From DATBGO01 sp963785765 (GTDB taxonomy: Bacteria; Actinomycetota; Actinomycetes; Streptosporangiales; Streptosporangiaceae): a DNA stretch of 64,000 bases. The notes beneath the pieces were generated by a model. It worked only from the letters and a program-made list of their open reading frames with translations, made no database searches and was not told the DNA's origin. The translations under genes were made by a program, and so were the position numbers. The stretch is taken from contig CAWAWM010000011.1 of assembly GCA_963785765.1 (NCBI GenBank), positions 42,016 through 106,015 of the forward strand. Reading direction: 5' to 3'. Below are positions 1-8,240 of this stretch, one piece after another (within the stretch, counting starts at the first letter, position 1; each line of letters begins with the position of its first letter).

Positions 1-312
1 GGCCGGCTAGATGATCCGCCGACCTTCCTGTTCCAGTACCAGCCGGGCCCGGCCACGCTGGCCACGCTGGTATCGCTGGAAGGCACCAGGTTCAGGCTGA
101 TCGTGGCCGAGGGCGAGATCCTGGACAGCCCGCCGCTGCCCAACCTCGAGATGCCCTATGGCCAGTTCCGGCCGGCCTCCGGGCTGCGCGAGTGCCTGAA
201 TGGCTGGCTGCAGGCGGGCGGCCCGCACCATGAGGTGCTGAACCTGGGCCAGCACGCGGCGAGCTGGCGCGTGTTCTGCCAGCTGGCCGGCATCGAGTAC
301 GTCCAGGTCTGA
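1..312 (+). CDS. araA: L-arabinose isomerase, C-terminal fragment (5' end outside window)
   Basis: The frame is open from base 1 to the TGA at 310-312 and gives about 103 residues. The end of the protein, with GPHHEVLNLG, a helix, and then AGIEYVQV, matches the C-terminal barrel of L-arabinose isomerase, where a GPHH segment and a final IEYV strand are typical. The enzyme converts L-arabinose to L-ribulose in the cytoplasm. The catalytic residues would lie upstream and cannot be seen. It converges on the sugar ABC transporter on the other strand and belongs with the xylA/xylB and galactose genes as part of a pentose/hexose island. A related ketose isomerase of the same fold cannot be excluded. 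Confidence 0.8.
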   Translation, partial: GRLDDPPTFLFQYQPGPATLATLVSLEGTRFRLIVAEGEILDSPPLPNLEMPYGQFRPASGLRECLNGWLQAGGPHHEVLNLGQHAASWRVFCQLAGIEYVQV

Positions 313-320
313 GCCGGCGG

Positions 321-417
321 CCCCGGTCAGCAAGCACCGTCAGCGGGCCCGGTCAGCGGGCCCGGTCAGCGAGCACCGTCAGCGGGCACGGTCAGCAAGC
401 ACCGTCAGCGGGCACCG
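321..417. repeat. short imperfect tandem repeat between convergent genes
   Basis: About seven imperfect copies of a 13-14 base unit, such as GGTCAGCAAGCACC and CGTCAGCGGGC, fill the gap between araA and the transporter ATPase. They run into the last codons of the ATPase gene, whose TGA is read from 405-407. No clear terminator hairpin is visible apart from this array. Confidence 0.6.
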
Positions 418-1214
418 TGGCGTTCCTCGAGGGCCTTGCGGTATTCGGCGATGACGATGTCGTTGAGTTCCTGGACCGAGGTGTCCCTACTCGGCTTATC
501 CAGCGTGATCGTCCCGTGCTGAAGCAGGTTCACCCGGTCGGTGATCTCCAGCACCTGGCCGTAATTGTGCGCGATCACAATGATCGACACGTCGCCTTTC
601 CGCTTGAGGTCACGGATCAGGTCGAGGATGATCGCCGCTTCCTTGGCGCCCATCGCGGCCAGCGGCTCGTCCAGGAGCAGGATCTTCGCGTCGGTATACA
701 CCGAGCGCGCCACCGCGATCGCCTGCCGCTGCCCGCCGGACAGCCTGGCCACCGGCTCGTCGACCGACTTCAGGCCGATGCCCATGTTGTCCAGGCGCTC
801 GCGAGCGATCTTGCGCATGGCGCGGTTGCTCAGCAGCGGCCAGCGGACCTGCTCCCGGTTGAGGAACATGTTGTGGTAGACGGTGAGCTGATCGATCAGC
901 GCGAGGTCCTGGTAGACCGCGTCGATGCCCAGCGAGCGCGCGTGGTCGACGGACTTGAGCGCGACTTCCTGGCCGTCCAGCAGGATCCGGCCCCGGTCAG
1001 GGGACTGGAAGCCGCAGAGGATCTTCAGCAGGGTCGACTTGCCCGCCCCGTTGTCGCCGATCAGGCCGAGCACCTCGCCCCTGGCCAGGTGCATGTTGAT
1101 ATCGATTAGCGCCGTCACCGCGCCGAACCGTTTGGAGATGTGCTCGACCCGCAGCACGTCACCGTCCGGGCTGGCCGGCCCGGACTGGCCCGCTGGCGCC
1201 TGGGCGGTCGTCAT
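405..1214 (-). CDS. sugar ABC importer, ATP-binding subunit (single-domain, FrcA-like)
   Basis: 269 residues with one complete nucleotide-binding domain: Walker A GDNGAGKST near residue 55, Q-loop, signature LSGGQRQAIAVAR near 160, and Walker B ILLLDEP. It powers uptake of a monosaccharide through the permease encoded just upstream. RbsA and XylG carry two fused ATPase domains of about 500 residues, whereas this protein has one, as in the FrcA type. Its ATG overlaps the permease stop by one base (ATGA), so the two are translationally coupled. Substrate is inferred only from context; xylose, arabinose or fructose are possible. Confidence 0.88.
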   Translation of the reverse strand: MTTAQAPAGQSGPASPDGDVLRVEHISKRFGAVTALIDINMHLARGEVLGLIGDNGAGKSTLLKILCGFQSPDRGRILLDGQEVALKSVDHARSLGIDAVYQDLALIDQLTVYHNMFLNREQVRWPLLSNRAMRKIARERLDNMGIGLKSVDEPVARLSGGQRQAIAVARSVYTDAKILLLDEPLAAMGAKEAAIILDLIRDLKRKGDVSIIVIAHNYGQVLEITDRVNLLQHGTITLDKPSRDTSVQELNDIVIAEYRKALEERHGAR

Positions 1215-2269
1215 CAGGCCCTCCCCGCTGCTCGCAGTCGCGCGAGCTGGACGTTGGCCACCATGGCCAGCAGGATCGCGGCACCCAGAATGATGTAGAT
1301 CACGTTGGCGCTGATCCCCATGACATCGAAGCCGTCGGTCATCACGGCCAGCACCAGGGCCCCCAGGAACGAGCCGAGGATGGTGCCCGAGCCGCCGAGC
1401 ATGGCGGTGCCGCCGATGACCGCGGCGGTCACCGCGTAGAACATCGCGTTGAAGCCGCCGGCGCTCGGGTCGATGTCGTTGAGCTGGAACGCCACCATGA
1501 CCCCGACGAACGCGGCCAGGAAGCCGGTGATCATGAAGTTTCCGTACTTGATCCGGCTGACCCTGATGCCCGCCTCGCTGGCCCCGAGCCGGTTGCCGCC
1601 GGTCGCTATCGTGTGCAGGCCCCAGCGGGTCCGGGTGAGCACGATATGGAAGATCACCACGAAAATGATCGTCCAGGTGATCTCGGCCCAGGCGTAGGTG
1701 CCGATCCAGTGCCCGATCCCCTGAGCTGGCGGCGAGACCGGGCTCACCGGCTCCGCGCGGGAGGTGTAGAGCACCAGCCCGTACAGGATGAACGCGGTGC
1801 CGAAGGTGGTGATGAAGGAGGGCAGCCCCATGGTCACCGTGAAGAAGCCGTTGACCCAGCCGACCACGACGCCCATGAGCAGGGCCAGCAGGATCGCCGG
1901 GACCGCCGGGACGCCGTAGAAGTCGATCAGGTAGTGCATCAGGAACGGCGCGAAGGCGTAGGTGAAGCCCGCGGAAAGGTCGATCTCGCCGCAGATCAGC
2001 AGCAGCACCTCGCCAATCGCGATGATGGCGATGGGCGCCGCGATCTGGGTGATGTTGATGATGTCGAGCTTGGTGAAGAAGGTGGAGCTAGCCGAGGAGA
2101 TGAAGCCGAAGTAGATCACCAGCAGGACCACGACGACGAAGACGGTTCCCTCGCGCTGCCTGATGAACAGCTGGCTGGCTCCCGAGAGGTGCGCTGACAG
2201 ACCGTTCCCGCGTTGCTGGCCGCCCGGCGGGCCGGCGACCCCGGTATTGCGCTGGGCAGTCTCGCTCAC
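1214..2269 (-). CDS. sugar ABC importer, membrane permease (RbsC/FrcC-like)
   Basis: A polytopic membrane protein of about 351 residues with many hydrophobic helices after a short polar N-terminus. It has the glycine-rich core of branched-chain/ribose-type permeases, seen in IGEVLLLICGEIDLS and GGTAMLGGSGT. The frame is open to a GTG at 2308, but I place the start at the GTG at 2269, because an AGAGG ribosome site lies seven bases before it. It forms the channel for the binding protein encoded upstream and the ATPase downstream. Sugar specificity is not visible. Confidence 0.85.
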   Translation of the reverse strand: MSETAQRNTGVAGPPGGQQRGNGLSAHLSGASQLFIRQREGTVFVVVVLLVIYFGFISSASSTFFTKLDIINITQIAAPIAIIAIGEVLLLICGEIDLSAGFTYAFAPFLMHYLIDFYGVPAVPAILLALLMGVVVGWVNGFFTVTMGLPSFITTFGTAFILYGLVLYTSRAEPVSPVSPPAQGIGHWIGTYAWAEITWTIIFVVIFHIVLTRTRWGLHTIATGGNRLGASEAGIRVSRIKYGNFMITGFLAAFVGVMVAFQLNDIDPSAGGFNAMFYAVTAAVIGGTAMLGGSGTILGSFLGALVLAVMTDGFDVMGISANVIYIILGAAILLAMVANVQLARLRAAGRA

Positions 2270-2400
2270 GACGACACCTCTTTCCCTCGCGTGCACCGCC
2301 GCCTGCACCGCGCCGGCGGCCGGTACCGGCCTGCCGCGGCAGCCAGGTATCCGGCCGCCGGCGCGCGCATGTCAAGCCCGGGGTCTCGCCCGGGGCGCGG
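2270..2400 (-). other. intergenic gap with G+C-rich hairpin-forming sequence
   Basis: The gap between the binding-protein and permease genes holds a perfect 14-base palindrome, GGCCGGTACCGGCC, and near 2378-2400 an imperfect CCCGGG-based stem. Structures here often let binding-protein mRNA accumulate above the permease mRNA. That role is inferred, and no run of T follows to make a classical terminator. Confidence 0.35.
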
Positions 2401-3591
2401 TCAGGTGCTGGTGGTGGCGGTCGGGTTGACGATCGCGCCGGATCGGGGGATCAGCTTCTGCGCCGTGGACGACCCCTCGAACCTGCTGGTGGTGGTCAGG
2501 TACGGGCCCACGTTGTTCTTGGTCACGAAGGTCAGGCCGGTGTCGGTGTCCGGCGGCAGCACCAGGCCGCCGGACAGCTTGAAGAGGTAGAGGTACAGCA
2601 CGGGCAGGAAGCCCTGCAGGTAAGGCTCCTGGTCGATGGTGAAGTCGATCTGGCCGGCCTTGATCGCGTTCAGGGTCGGCGAGGTGAGGTCGAATCCGCC
2701 GGCCGGGATCTTGCCCACCAGGCCGGTGCTGGCCAGGGCCGAGCCGAGGAACTGGGTCGAGCCCGCGTCGACCGCGAACGCGCCCTTGACGCTGGTCTTG
2801 TGGCCGAGCAGGTAGGCCTTCTCCGCGCCTAGTTCCACGGAGGTGGCCGCCCCGGTCGCGATCTCGCTCACGGTGATCGGCTTGCCCGACGCCTTGATGA
2901 CCGCCGCGGCGCCGTCGTAGCGCGGCTGGATGTTCCCGGTGCCTGGCGTGGCGATGAAGATGACCACATCACCGCTGGAGACCAGGGACAGGATGCGGTT
3001 GCCCATCGCCTGGCCCGAGTTGTAGAGCGCCTGGCCGACGTAGCAGAGCCGGTTGGTGCCGATGTCGGGAACGCCGTTGGTCACGGTCCCGTCGGCGTTG
3101 TAGGAGACCACCGGAATGCCAGCGCTCATAGCGCGCGCCACCGGTGCGGTGAACCCGCTGGAGCTGATGACCGTGGTCGCAATCCCGTCCGCATTGGCGG
3201 CGATGGCGCTGTTGAAGAAGGACACCATCTCGGGAACGCTCGAGGTCGAGGCCGAGCCGCCCCACTTGGGTACCGGGAGATCCAGCAAGGCCGCGGCGTC
3301 CTGGAACCCGTACTGGGTCGGGACGAAGAACGGGTTGGTGTAGACGTGGTTGACGAACCAGAACTGCCACTTCGGCGTGGCCGGGAAGTGCCCGGCGGTG
3401 GTCGCCGCGGCCGTGGACGACGAGGAGGACGAAGCGGTGCTGGGGGAGGAGCCGCAGGCCGCGAGCAATGCGGAGGCCGCGGCGGTCGCGCTGACCAGGC
3501 CGGTACCCGTCAATAGCTTCCGGCGCGACGGCCCGTCTTTCATGTTGAGTGTTTGGATTGCCTCATCGACCTTGGGGTCGACATTGTCCAT
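2401..3591 (-). CDS. sugar ABC importer, substrate-binding lipoprotein
   Basis: 396 residues. The N-terminus carries a twin-arginine-like motif, SRRKLLTG, then a hydrophobic stretch ending in the lipobox LLAAC, and a Ser/Thr/Ala-rich linker. This predicts a lipoprotein anchored outside the membrane. The remainder matches the type-1 periplasmic sugar-binding fold, with an N-terminal lobe, the segment NADGIATTVISSSGF and a later GFDLTSPTL region. The first in-frame start is a GTG at 3594, but the next codon, ATG at 3591, is six bases from GGAG and is preferred. It is the first gene of the importer operon and probably the most strongly expressed. The ligand is probably a pentose or related sugar; that is inference. 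Confidence 0.87.
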   Translation of the reverse strand: MDNVDPKVDEAIQTLNMKDGPSRRKLLTGTGLVSATAAASALLAACGSSPSTASSSSSSTAAATTAGHFPATPKWQFWFVNHVYTNPFFVPTQYGFQDAAALLDLPVPKWGGSASTSSVPEMVSFFNSAIAANADGIATTVISSSGFTAPVARAMSAGIPVVSYNADGTVTNGVPDIGTNRLCYVGQALYNSGQAMGNRILSLVSSGDVVIFIATPGTGNIQPRYDGAAAVIKASGKPITVSEIATGAATSVELGAEKAYLLGHKTSVKGAFAVDAGSTQFLGSALASTGLVGKIPAGGFDLTSPTLNAIKAGQIDFTIDQEPYLQGFLPVLYLYLFKLSGGLVLPPDTDTGLTFVTKNNVGPYLTTTSRFEGSSTAQKLIPRSGAIVNPTATTST

Positions 3592-3948
3592 CACGGTCTC
3601 CAGTCATTTCCTCATGGGCGGGCGGCCCCGCGGCATGCCCAATGGGCCTATGGTCCATGTCGCTGCCATCGCGACATAGGGCCGAAAGACTCTGCTGAAC
3701 GTGGCTGCAGCGCTCGGACGACCATTAGCGGTCAGGCGCGTGGCGATCGTGTGCTCAGTCATCGTCACCCGCCTCCTGCTTCCCGGCAGCCTTCCTCGGC
3801 AGCCTGCTGACCGCCGACCGGTGACCACCAGCCGACGGTGGTTCTCAATAGCGGCGTCACACTTCGCGACGGGCCGCGACCTGCGGATATCGGCACGCGG
3901 CACTCCGGCCACGGCCTCGAGCCTGCCCGCACGTACCGAGCTGATGGC
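3592..3948 (-). promoter_or_regulatory. long leader region upstream of the sugar-importer operon
   Basis: About 360 bases separate the binding-protein start from the palindromic operator. If transcription begins at the operator, as the TTAACA -10-like element at 3980-3985 (minus strand) suggests, the mRNA has a leader of about 370 nt. One reading frame of roughly 100 codons crosses this stretch, but its composition is not protein-like and it has no good ribosome site. A leader with regulatory structure is possible, but I recognise no known riboswitch. Confidence 0.35.
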
Positions 3949-3976
3949 CTTCCGATGTGAGCGCTCACATCGGAAG
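3949..3976. promoter_or_regulatory. 28-bp perfect palindromic operator (LacI-family type)
   Basis: The 28 bases form a perfect inverted repeat centred between 3962 and 3963. The central 14 bases are TGTGAGCGCTCACA, the same core as the symmetric version of the E. coli lac operator. A TTAACA -10-like hexamer on the minus strand lies just upstream (3985 to 3980), so the operator would cover the transcription start of the importer operon. A LacI/GalR-family repressor is the likely ligand. Its gene is not next to the site. Confidence 0.8.
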
Positions 3977-4112
3977 TGATGTTAACCCTGTGAAAGCAAG
4001 CTAGAACAGCCGGAGTTGCTCGTCAATGGAAAGCCGGGGGCAGATCCTGAAATGCAACCTCAGAGCGGCCACTGCGCACCAGGCCAGGGCCGGGCAGCGC
4101 CAGGGCCGCCGG
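3977..4112. other. intergenic region between importer promoter and xylA 3' end
   Basis: This stretch holds the presumed -35/-10 region of the importer operon at its left side, including TTAACA and TGTTCT on the minus strand, and the 3' flank of xylA. No further gene is visible. Confidence 0.4.
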
Positions 4113-5276
4113 TCAGCGCACCCCGTAGAGATACTCGAGGGCAAGCTGGTCGAGCCGCTCGAAGCCCATCCCCCTGGTGCCAAGCGCCGTGGTGTCCGGG
4201 ACGAAGTCCCGGATATCTCGCCAGGTCTCGCCCGCAGCCAGGGTCGGTAGCGACAGGTCGGGCACGCGCGCCGCGGCGGCCGCCGCCGCGACTTCAGGAT
4301 CGGCGCGGAACGCACGGACCTTCTCCCGCAGGATCAGGTAGTTGCGCATGCACGCGGCTGCCGACTGCCAGACGCCGTCGTCATCCTCGGTCCGCGGCGG
4401 CTTGAAGTCGAAGTGCACCGGCCCGGCGTACCCGCCAGCCTCGAGCGCGTCGACCACCCAGAAGGCGCCGCGCGCATTGCCCGCACCGAATCTGAGGTCC
4501 TGGTCGTAGCGCGGCCCGTACTGGCCGTTCAGGTCGATGTGGAACAGCTTGCCGTGCCACATCGCCTGGGTGATGGCGTGCGCGTAGTTGAGGCTGGCCA
4601 TCTCCTCGTGCCCGACCTCGGGATTGACCCCGGCAAGCTCGGGATGCTCCAGCTCGCGGATGAACGCCAGCACATGCCCGGTGGTGGGCAGCAGAATGTC
4701 GCCGCGCGGCTCGTTCGGCTTCGGCTCGATCGCGAACTTCAGCCCGTAGCCCTGATCCAGCACGTACTGACAGAGCACATCGAACGCTTCCTTGTACCGG
4801 TCGAGCGCCGCGCGCACGTCCTTGGCTGCGCCCGACTCGGCACCGTCCCGGCCACCCCAGCACACGTAGACCTGCGCGCCGAGCTGCGCCGCGAGGTCGA
4901 GGTTGCGCATCACCTTGGCCAGCGCGAACCTGCGCACGTCCCGGTCATTGGCGGTCAGGCCGCCGTCCCGGAACATCGGGTGCGCGAACAGGTTCGTGGT
5001 CGCGGTGGTGACAACCAGACCGGTGTCATCCAGCGCGGTGCGGAACGCCGCGATCCGCTCGTCCCGCTCCGCCTCGGTGGCATCGAACGCGAACACGTCG
5101 TTGTCATGGAAGTTCACGCCGTACGCGCCGATCTCGGCCAGCTTGCGCACCGCGCGCTCGGCGGGCATCGGCGGCCGCACGGCGGTGCCGAACACATCCA
5201 CGCCCTGCCAGCCGACGGTCCAGATACCGAACGAGAAATGGTCCGCACGCGCGGGGGTGTAGGGATCTGCGGTCAC
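4113..5276 (-). CDS. xylA: xylose isomerase
   Basis: 387 residues, the usual length for class I actinobacterial enzymes. The N-terminus DHFSFGIWTVGWQG is diagnostic, followed by NFHDND with the catalytic His/Asp, TTNLFAHP, VCWGGRDG, and the metal ligands in AIEPKPNEPRGD, NPEVGHEEM and HFDFKP. It interconverts D-xylose and D-xylulose with divalent metals in the cytoplasm. The start is the GTG at 5276, overlapping the xylB stop (GTGA) and preceded by GAGAGGA; the longer upstream frame is not protein-like. It is co-transcribed downstream of xylB. Confidence 0.95.
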   Translation of the reverse strand: MTADPYTPARADHFSFGIWTVGWQGVDVFGTAVRPPMPAERAVRKLAEIGAYGVNFHDNDVFAFDATEAERDERIAAFRTALDDTGLVVTTATTNLFAHPMFRDGGLTANDRDVRRFALAKVMRNLDLAAQLGAQVYVCWGGRDGAESGAAKDVRAALDRYKEAFDVLCQYVLDQGYGLKFAIEPKPNEPRGDILLPTTGHVLAFIRELEHPELAGVNPEVGHEEMASLNYAHAITQAMWHGKLFHIDLNGQYGPRYDQDLRFGAGNARGAFWVVDALEAGGYAGPVHFDFKPPRTEDDDGVWQSAAACMRNYLILREKVRAFRADPEVAAAAAAARVPDLSLPTLAAGETWRDIRDFVPDTTALGTRGMGFERLDQLALEYLYGVR

Positions 5277-6748
5277 GGGCTGGTCCTCTCTTCCCAGCGG
5301 GAGGTGTCCTCCCGCAACGATGCGTAACGCTGCCGCAGGCCAGGCTGCGGAGCGCCGTCGTAGCAGGCGGCAGGGCGGCGCGGCCACGGCGGCGGGGCCT
5401 GGGTGCCGGCCAGCGCCCAGGCCGCCTGGCGCGCCGCGCCCATCGCGACGTACTGGCCAGGCTCGGGTACCACCACCGCGCAGCGCAGCAGGCCGGGAGC
5501 GATCCGGCAGACGGCCTCCGACTGAGCGCCGCCGCCGATGAGCAGCACCCGCTTACGTTCCACGCCGGCGGCGGCCAGCAGGTCCGCGGCCTCGGCGAGC
5601 GAGGCCAGCACCGCCTCGACCGCCGACCGGGCGAGATTCTCTCTGGTCATGTTGCGGGTGGTCAGCCCGCGCAGCACGCCGGTGGCTGCGGGGCGGTCCG
5701 GGGTGCGCTCGCCGTCGAGATAAGGCAGCAAGGTGATCCCGCCCGCGCCCGGCGACGCCGCCAGGGCCAGGCTGGACAGCCCGGCCAGGTCGGCGCCCAG
5801 CAGGGCCGCGGTCGCGGACAGCACCAGGCCGGCGTTGAGCGTGCAGACCAGCGGCAGAAAGCGCCCGGCGGCGTCGGCGAACCCGGCCACGGCGCCGGAG
5901 GAGTCGGCGGCCGGCCTCTCGCTGACCGCGAACGCCGTACCCGATGTCCCGATGGAGACCACCACGTCACCGGGTTCCAGGCCCAGGCCGAGCGCAGCGG
6001 CCATGTTGTCGCCGGTACCGGCCGACAGCGCTGCGCCCCACCCGGTCCGCCCGACGATCTCGGCAGGCCCGGCGATCCGGGGCAGCTGCACCGGGTGGCC
6101 GAGCGCCCCGGTGGCCAGGTCAGGCAGCCAGCGGCCGGCCGACGGCGAGAAGTAGCCGGTGCCTGACGCGTCGCCGCGGTCGGTCACGGGCCCGGCCCCG
6201 CCCCCGCCCGGCCAGGCCCCGGCTCCGGCGCCGGACCCGGCGCCAGGGTCAGCGGCTCCCCCGGCCGAGCCGTCGGCGGCGGACGCCAGCCGCCAGGTGA
6301 GCCAGTCGTGCGGGAGCAGCACCGCCGCGGCCCGGGCGGCACTGACCGGCTCGTGGTCGGCGAGCCAGCGCAGCTTGGTCACCGTGAAGGAGGCGGTCGG
6401 CACGCTCCCGGTGTGGACCGCCCACCAGGCCGGGCCGCCGTGCTCGCGGATCAGGGCGGCAGCCGCGTCCGCCGAGCGCAGGTCATTCCAGAGCAGGGCC
6501 GGCCTGATGACCTGCCCGGCGTCGTCGATGACGATCATTCCGTGCTGCTGGCCGGCTACCCCGACGGCTGCAGCCTGGGTAAGCAAGCCGTCCCCGGCTC
6601 GCTGCAGCGCGGTCCACCAGGCCCGCGGGTCGCACTCGGTGCCGGCCGGATGCGGCGCGCTGCCGTGGCCGACCACCTGACCGTCTTCGGCGCGGCAGAG
6701 CACGACCTTGGTGGACTGCGTCGAGGAGTCCACACCGGCGACCAGCAT
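5273..6748 (-). CDS. xylB: xylulokinase
   Basis: 491 residues of the FGGY sugar kinase family. The start of the protein, AGVDSSTQSTKVVLC, is the first ATP-binding element; GQQHGMIVID and WNDLRS are substrate-site motifs; GDNMAAALG and VSIGTSGTAF form the second ATPase motif. It phosphorylates D-xylulose to enter the pentose phosphate pathway. I chose ATG 6748, which has GGAAAGG six bases upstream, over the longer frame from 6895. A Gly/Pro/Ala-rich insert of about 35 residues near residue 165 (AADPGAGSGAGAGAWPGGGG) is unusual and probably a surface loop. It is the first gene of xylB-xylA. Confidence 0.93.
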   Translation of the reverse strand: MLVAGVDSSTQSTKVVLCRAEDGQVVGHGSAPHPAGTECDPRAWWTALQRAGDGLLTQAAAVGVAGQQHGMIVIDDAGQVIRPALLWNDLRSADAAAALIREHGGPAWWAVHTGSVPTASFTVTKLRWLADHEPVSAARAAAVLLPHDWLTWRLASAADGSAGGAADPGAGSGAGAGAWPGGGGAGPVTDRGDASGTGYFSPSAGRWLPDLATGALGHPVQLPRIAGPAEIVGRTGWGAALSAGTGDNMAAALGLGLEPGDVVVSIGTSGTAFAVSERPAADSSGAVAGFADAAGRFLPLVCTLNAGLVLSATAALLGADLAGLSSLALAASPGAGGITLLPYLDGERTPDRPAATGVLRGLTTRNMTRENLARSAVEAVLASLAEAADLLAAAGVERKRVLLIGGGAQSEAVCRIAPGLLRCAVVVPEPGQYVAMGAARQAAWALAGTQAPPPWPRRPAACYDGAPQPGLRQRYASLREDTSRWEERTSP

Positions 6749-7085
6749 CGCGCGCCTTTCCATGATCATGGTATTAGGTGCGGCGATCGGGAGACCTGCC
6801 AGACCCGAAGAAACCTCCCCAGCCAGCCCGGTCAGGCGCCTGATCGTCGGACGGAAAACCAACTCCCGGCCACAGCGTAAGACCACAGCGCCCAAGCTGC
6901 TTGTCCCGGTGCCAGCCGGACCGGCGTTGGCGGGGCCGCGCTGTCGCGCTCAGGCGTCGCGGGTGGCCGACTGCAGCGGTGGCCGCGGCGGCCCCGCAGC
7001 CGAAGAATTGGTCGACACGTAACCGACGGTAGCTACCGCGCCCCGTTACCGCATCATTCCCGGGGATGACGCCAGGCCCTACCGC
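6749..7085. promoter_or_regulatory. intergenic region with xylBA promoter and two small palindromes
   Basis: No gene is supported here. It should contain the promoter of xylB-xylA and the end of galT-galK. Two perfect 12-base palindromes are present: CCATGATCATGG at 6760-6771, directly before the xylB ribosome site, and CGGTAGCTACCG at 7027-7038. Either could bind a dimeric regulator, but 12-base palindromes can arise by chance in sequence of this composition. Confidence 0.4.
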
Positions 7086-8240
7086 TCAGCCGACCCGGGA
7101 AGCGGCCGCGGCCGGCGCCACCTCGAGGAAGCGCGGCCCCGCCCAGCCGCGGCTGGCGTAGGCGGCACCCACACCCGCGCGAATCCGCCCGGCCTGCCGG
7201 ACCGGAGTCAGCACGATGACCGACCCGCCGAACCCGCCGCCCATCATCCGGGCGCCCAGCGCCCCGGCGGCCAGCGCTGCCTCGACCGTGGTGTCCGCGG
7301 CCGGCCAGGACACCTCGAAGTCGTCGCGCAACGACCGGTGCGAGGCAGTCAGCAGCGGGCCGGAGGCGGCCAGCTCGCCCGCCCGCAGCAGCCGGGCCGC
7401 CGCCGCGACCCGGCGGTTCTCGGTGACCACATGCCTGGCCCGGCGCCGCAAGACCGGATCGCCGAGACGGCTGAGCGAGCCCGGATCATCCGTCATACCG
7501 CGCAGCGAAGCCAGGCCGAGAGCCCGGGCCGCCTGCTCGCATTCCCGGCGCCGGTCGGCGTAGCTGCCGTCGGCGAGCACGTGCCGTACTCCGGTGTCGA
7601 TGATCAGCAGCACCAGCCCGGCCGCGGCCGGATCAAGCGGCACCGCTGCCACCGCCCCGGACTGGCAGTCGATCAGCAGCGCGCTGCCTTCCTGGCCAAG
7701 TAGCGACGCAGACTGATCCATGATCCCGCAGGGCATGCCGGCGAATTCGTTCTCGGCCCGCTGCGCCAGCCGCACCAACTCGGGCCTGGGCACGCCGAGC
7801 CCGGACAACTCGGTCAGGGCGAGCGCGACCGCACATTCCAGCGCCGCCGACGAGGACAGGCCCGCACCCAGCGGGAGATCGGAGTCGATGGCCACTGCCG
7901 CCCCGGCGACCTGGTGCCCGGCCGCGCGCAGGGCCCAGGCGATCCCGGCGGGGTAGGCCGCCCACCCGGTGACCGAGCCGGGGCGCAATTCGCTGACCCG
8001 TACCGACACCACGTCCTGCGGCGCCTGTCGGGAGCGCAGTTCCAGGATGTCATCGCCGCGGGGCGCGGCAGCGGCGACCGTGCCCAGGCCGATGGCGAAC
8101 GGCAGGACCAGCCCGTCGTTGTAGTCGGTGTGCTCGCCGATCAGGTTGACCCGGCCGGGCGCGCGCCAGCTGCCCTCCGCAGCGGCCGCGTAGCACTCGC
8201 GAAACCACGCCGTGGCAGCCGCGCCTGCCGGGTCGGTCAC
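7086..8240 (-). CDS. galK: galactokinase
   Basis: 384 residues of the GHMP kinase family. Near the N-terminus is the galactokinase signature APGRVNLIGEHTDYNDG, then the phosphate-binding motif PLGAGLSSSAALE, and a C-terminal GARMMGGGFGGSVIVL. It phosphorylates galactose at C1 in the Leloir pathway. The start is the GTG at 8240, sharing bases with the galT stop (GTGA). The frame extends 61 codons further up, but inside galT and without family similarity. It forms a galT-galK operon. Confidence 0.95.
   Translation of the reverse strand: MTDPAGAAATAWFRECYAAAAEGSWRAPGRVNLIGEHTDYNDGLVLPFAIGLGTVAAAAPRGDDILELRSRQAPQDVVSVRVSELRPGSVTGWAAYPAGIAWALRAAGHQVAGAAVAIDSDLPLGAGLSSSAALECAVALALTELSGLGVPRPELVRLAQRAENEFAGMPCGIMDQSASLLGQEGSALLIDCQSGAVAAVPLDPAAAGLVLLIIDTGVRHVLADGSYADRRRECEQAARALGLASLRGMTDDPGSLSRLGDPVLRRRARHVVTENRRVAAAARLLRAGELAASGPLLTASHRSLRDDFEVSWPAADTTVEAALAAGALGARMMGGGFGGSVIVLTPVRQAGRIRAGVGAAYASRGWAGPRFLEVAPAAAASRVG

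Noticed and set aside
3604..3912. 102-codon minus-strand frame in the importer leader
   Set aside because: GTG start without a ribosome site, Arg/Pro-rich and no similarity; kept only as a note on the long leader.
6760..6771. 12-base palindrome as a firm xylB operator
   Set aside because: Too short to separate from chance; listed within the intergenic entry only.
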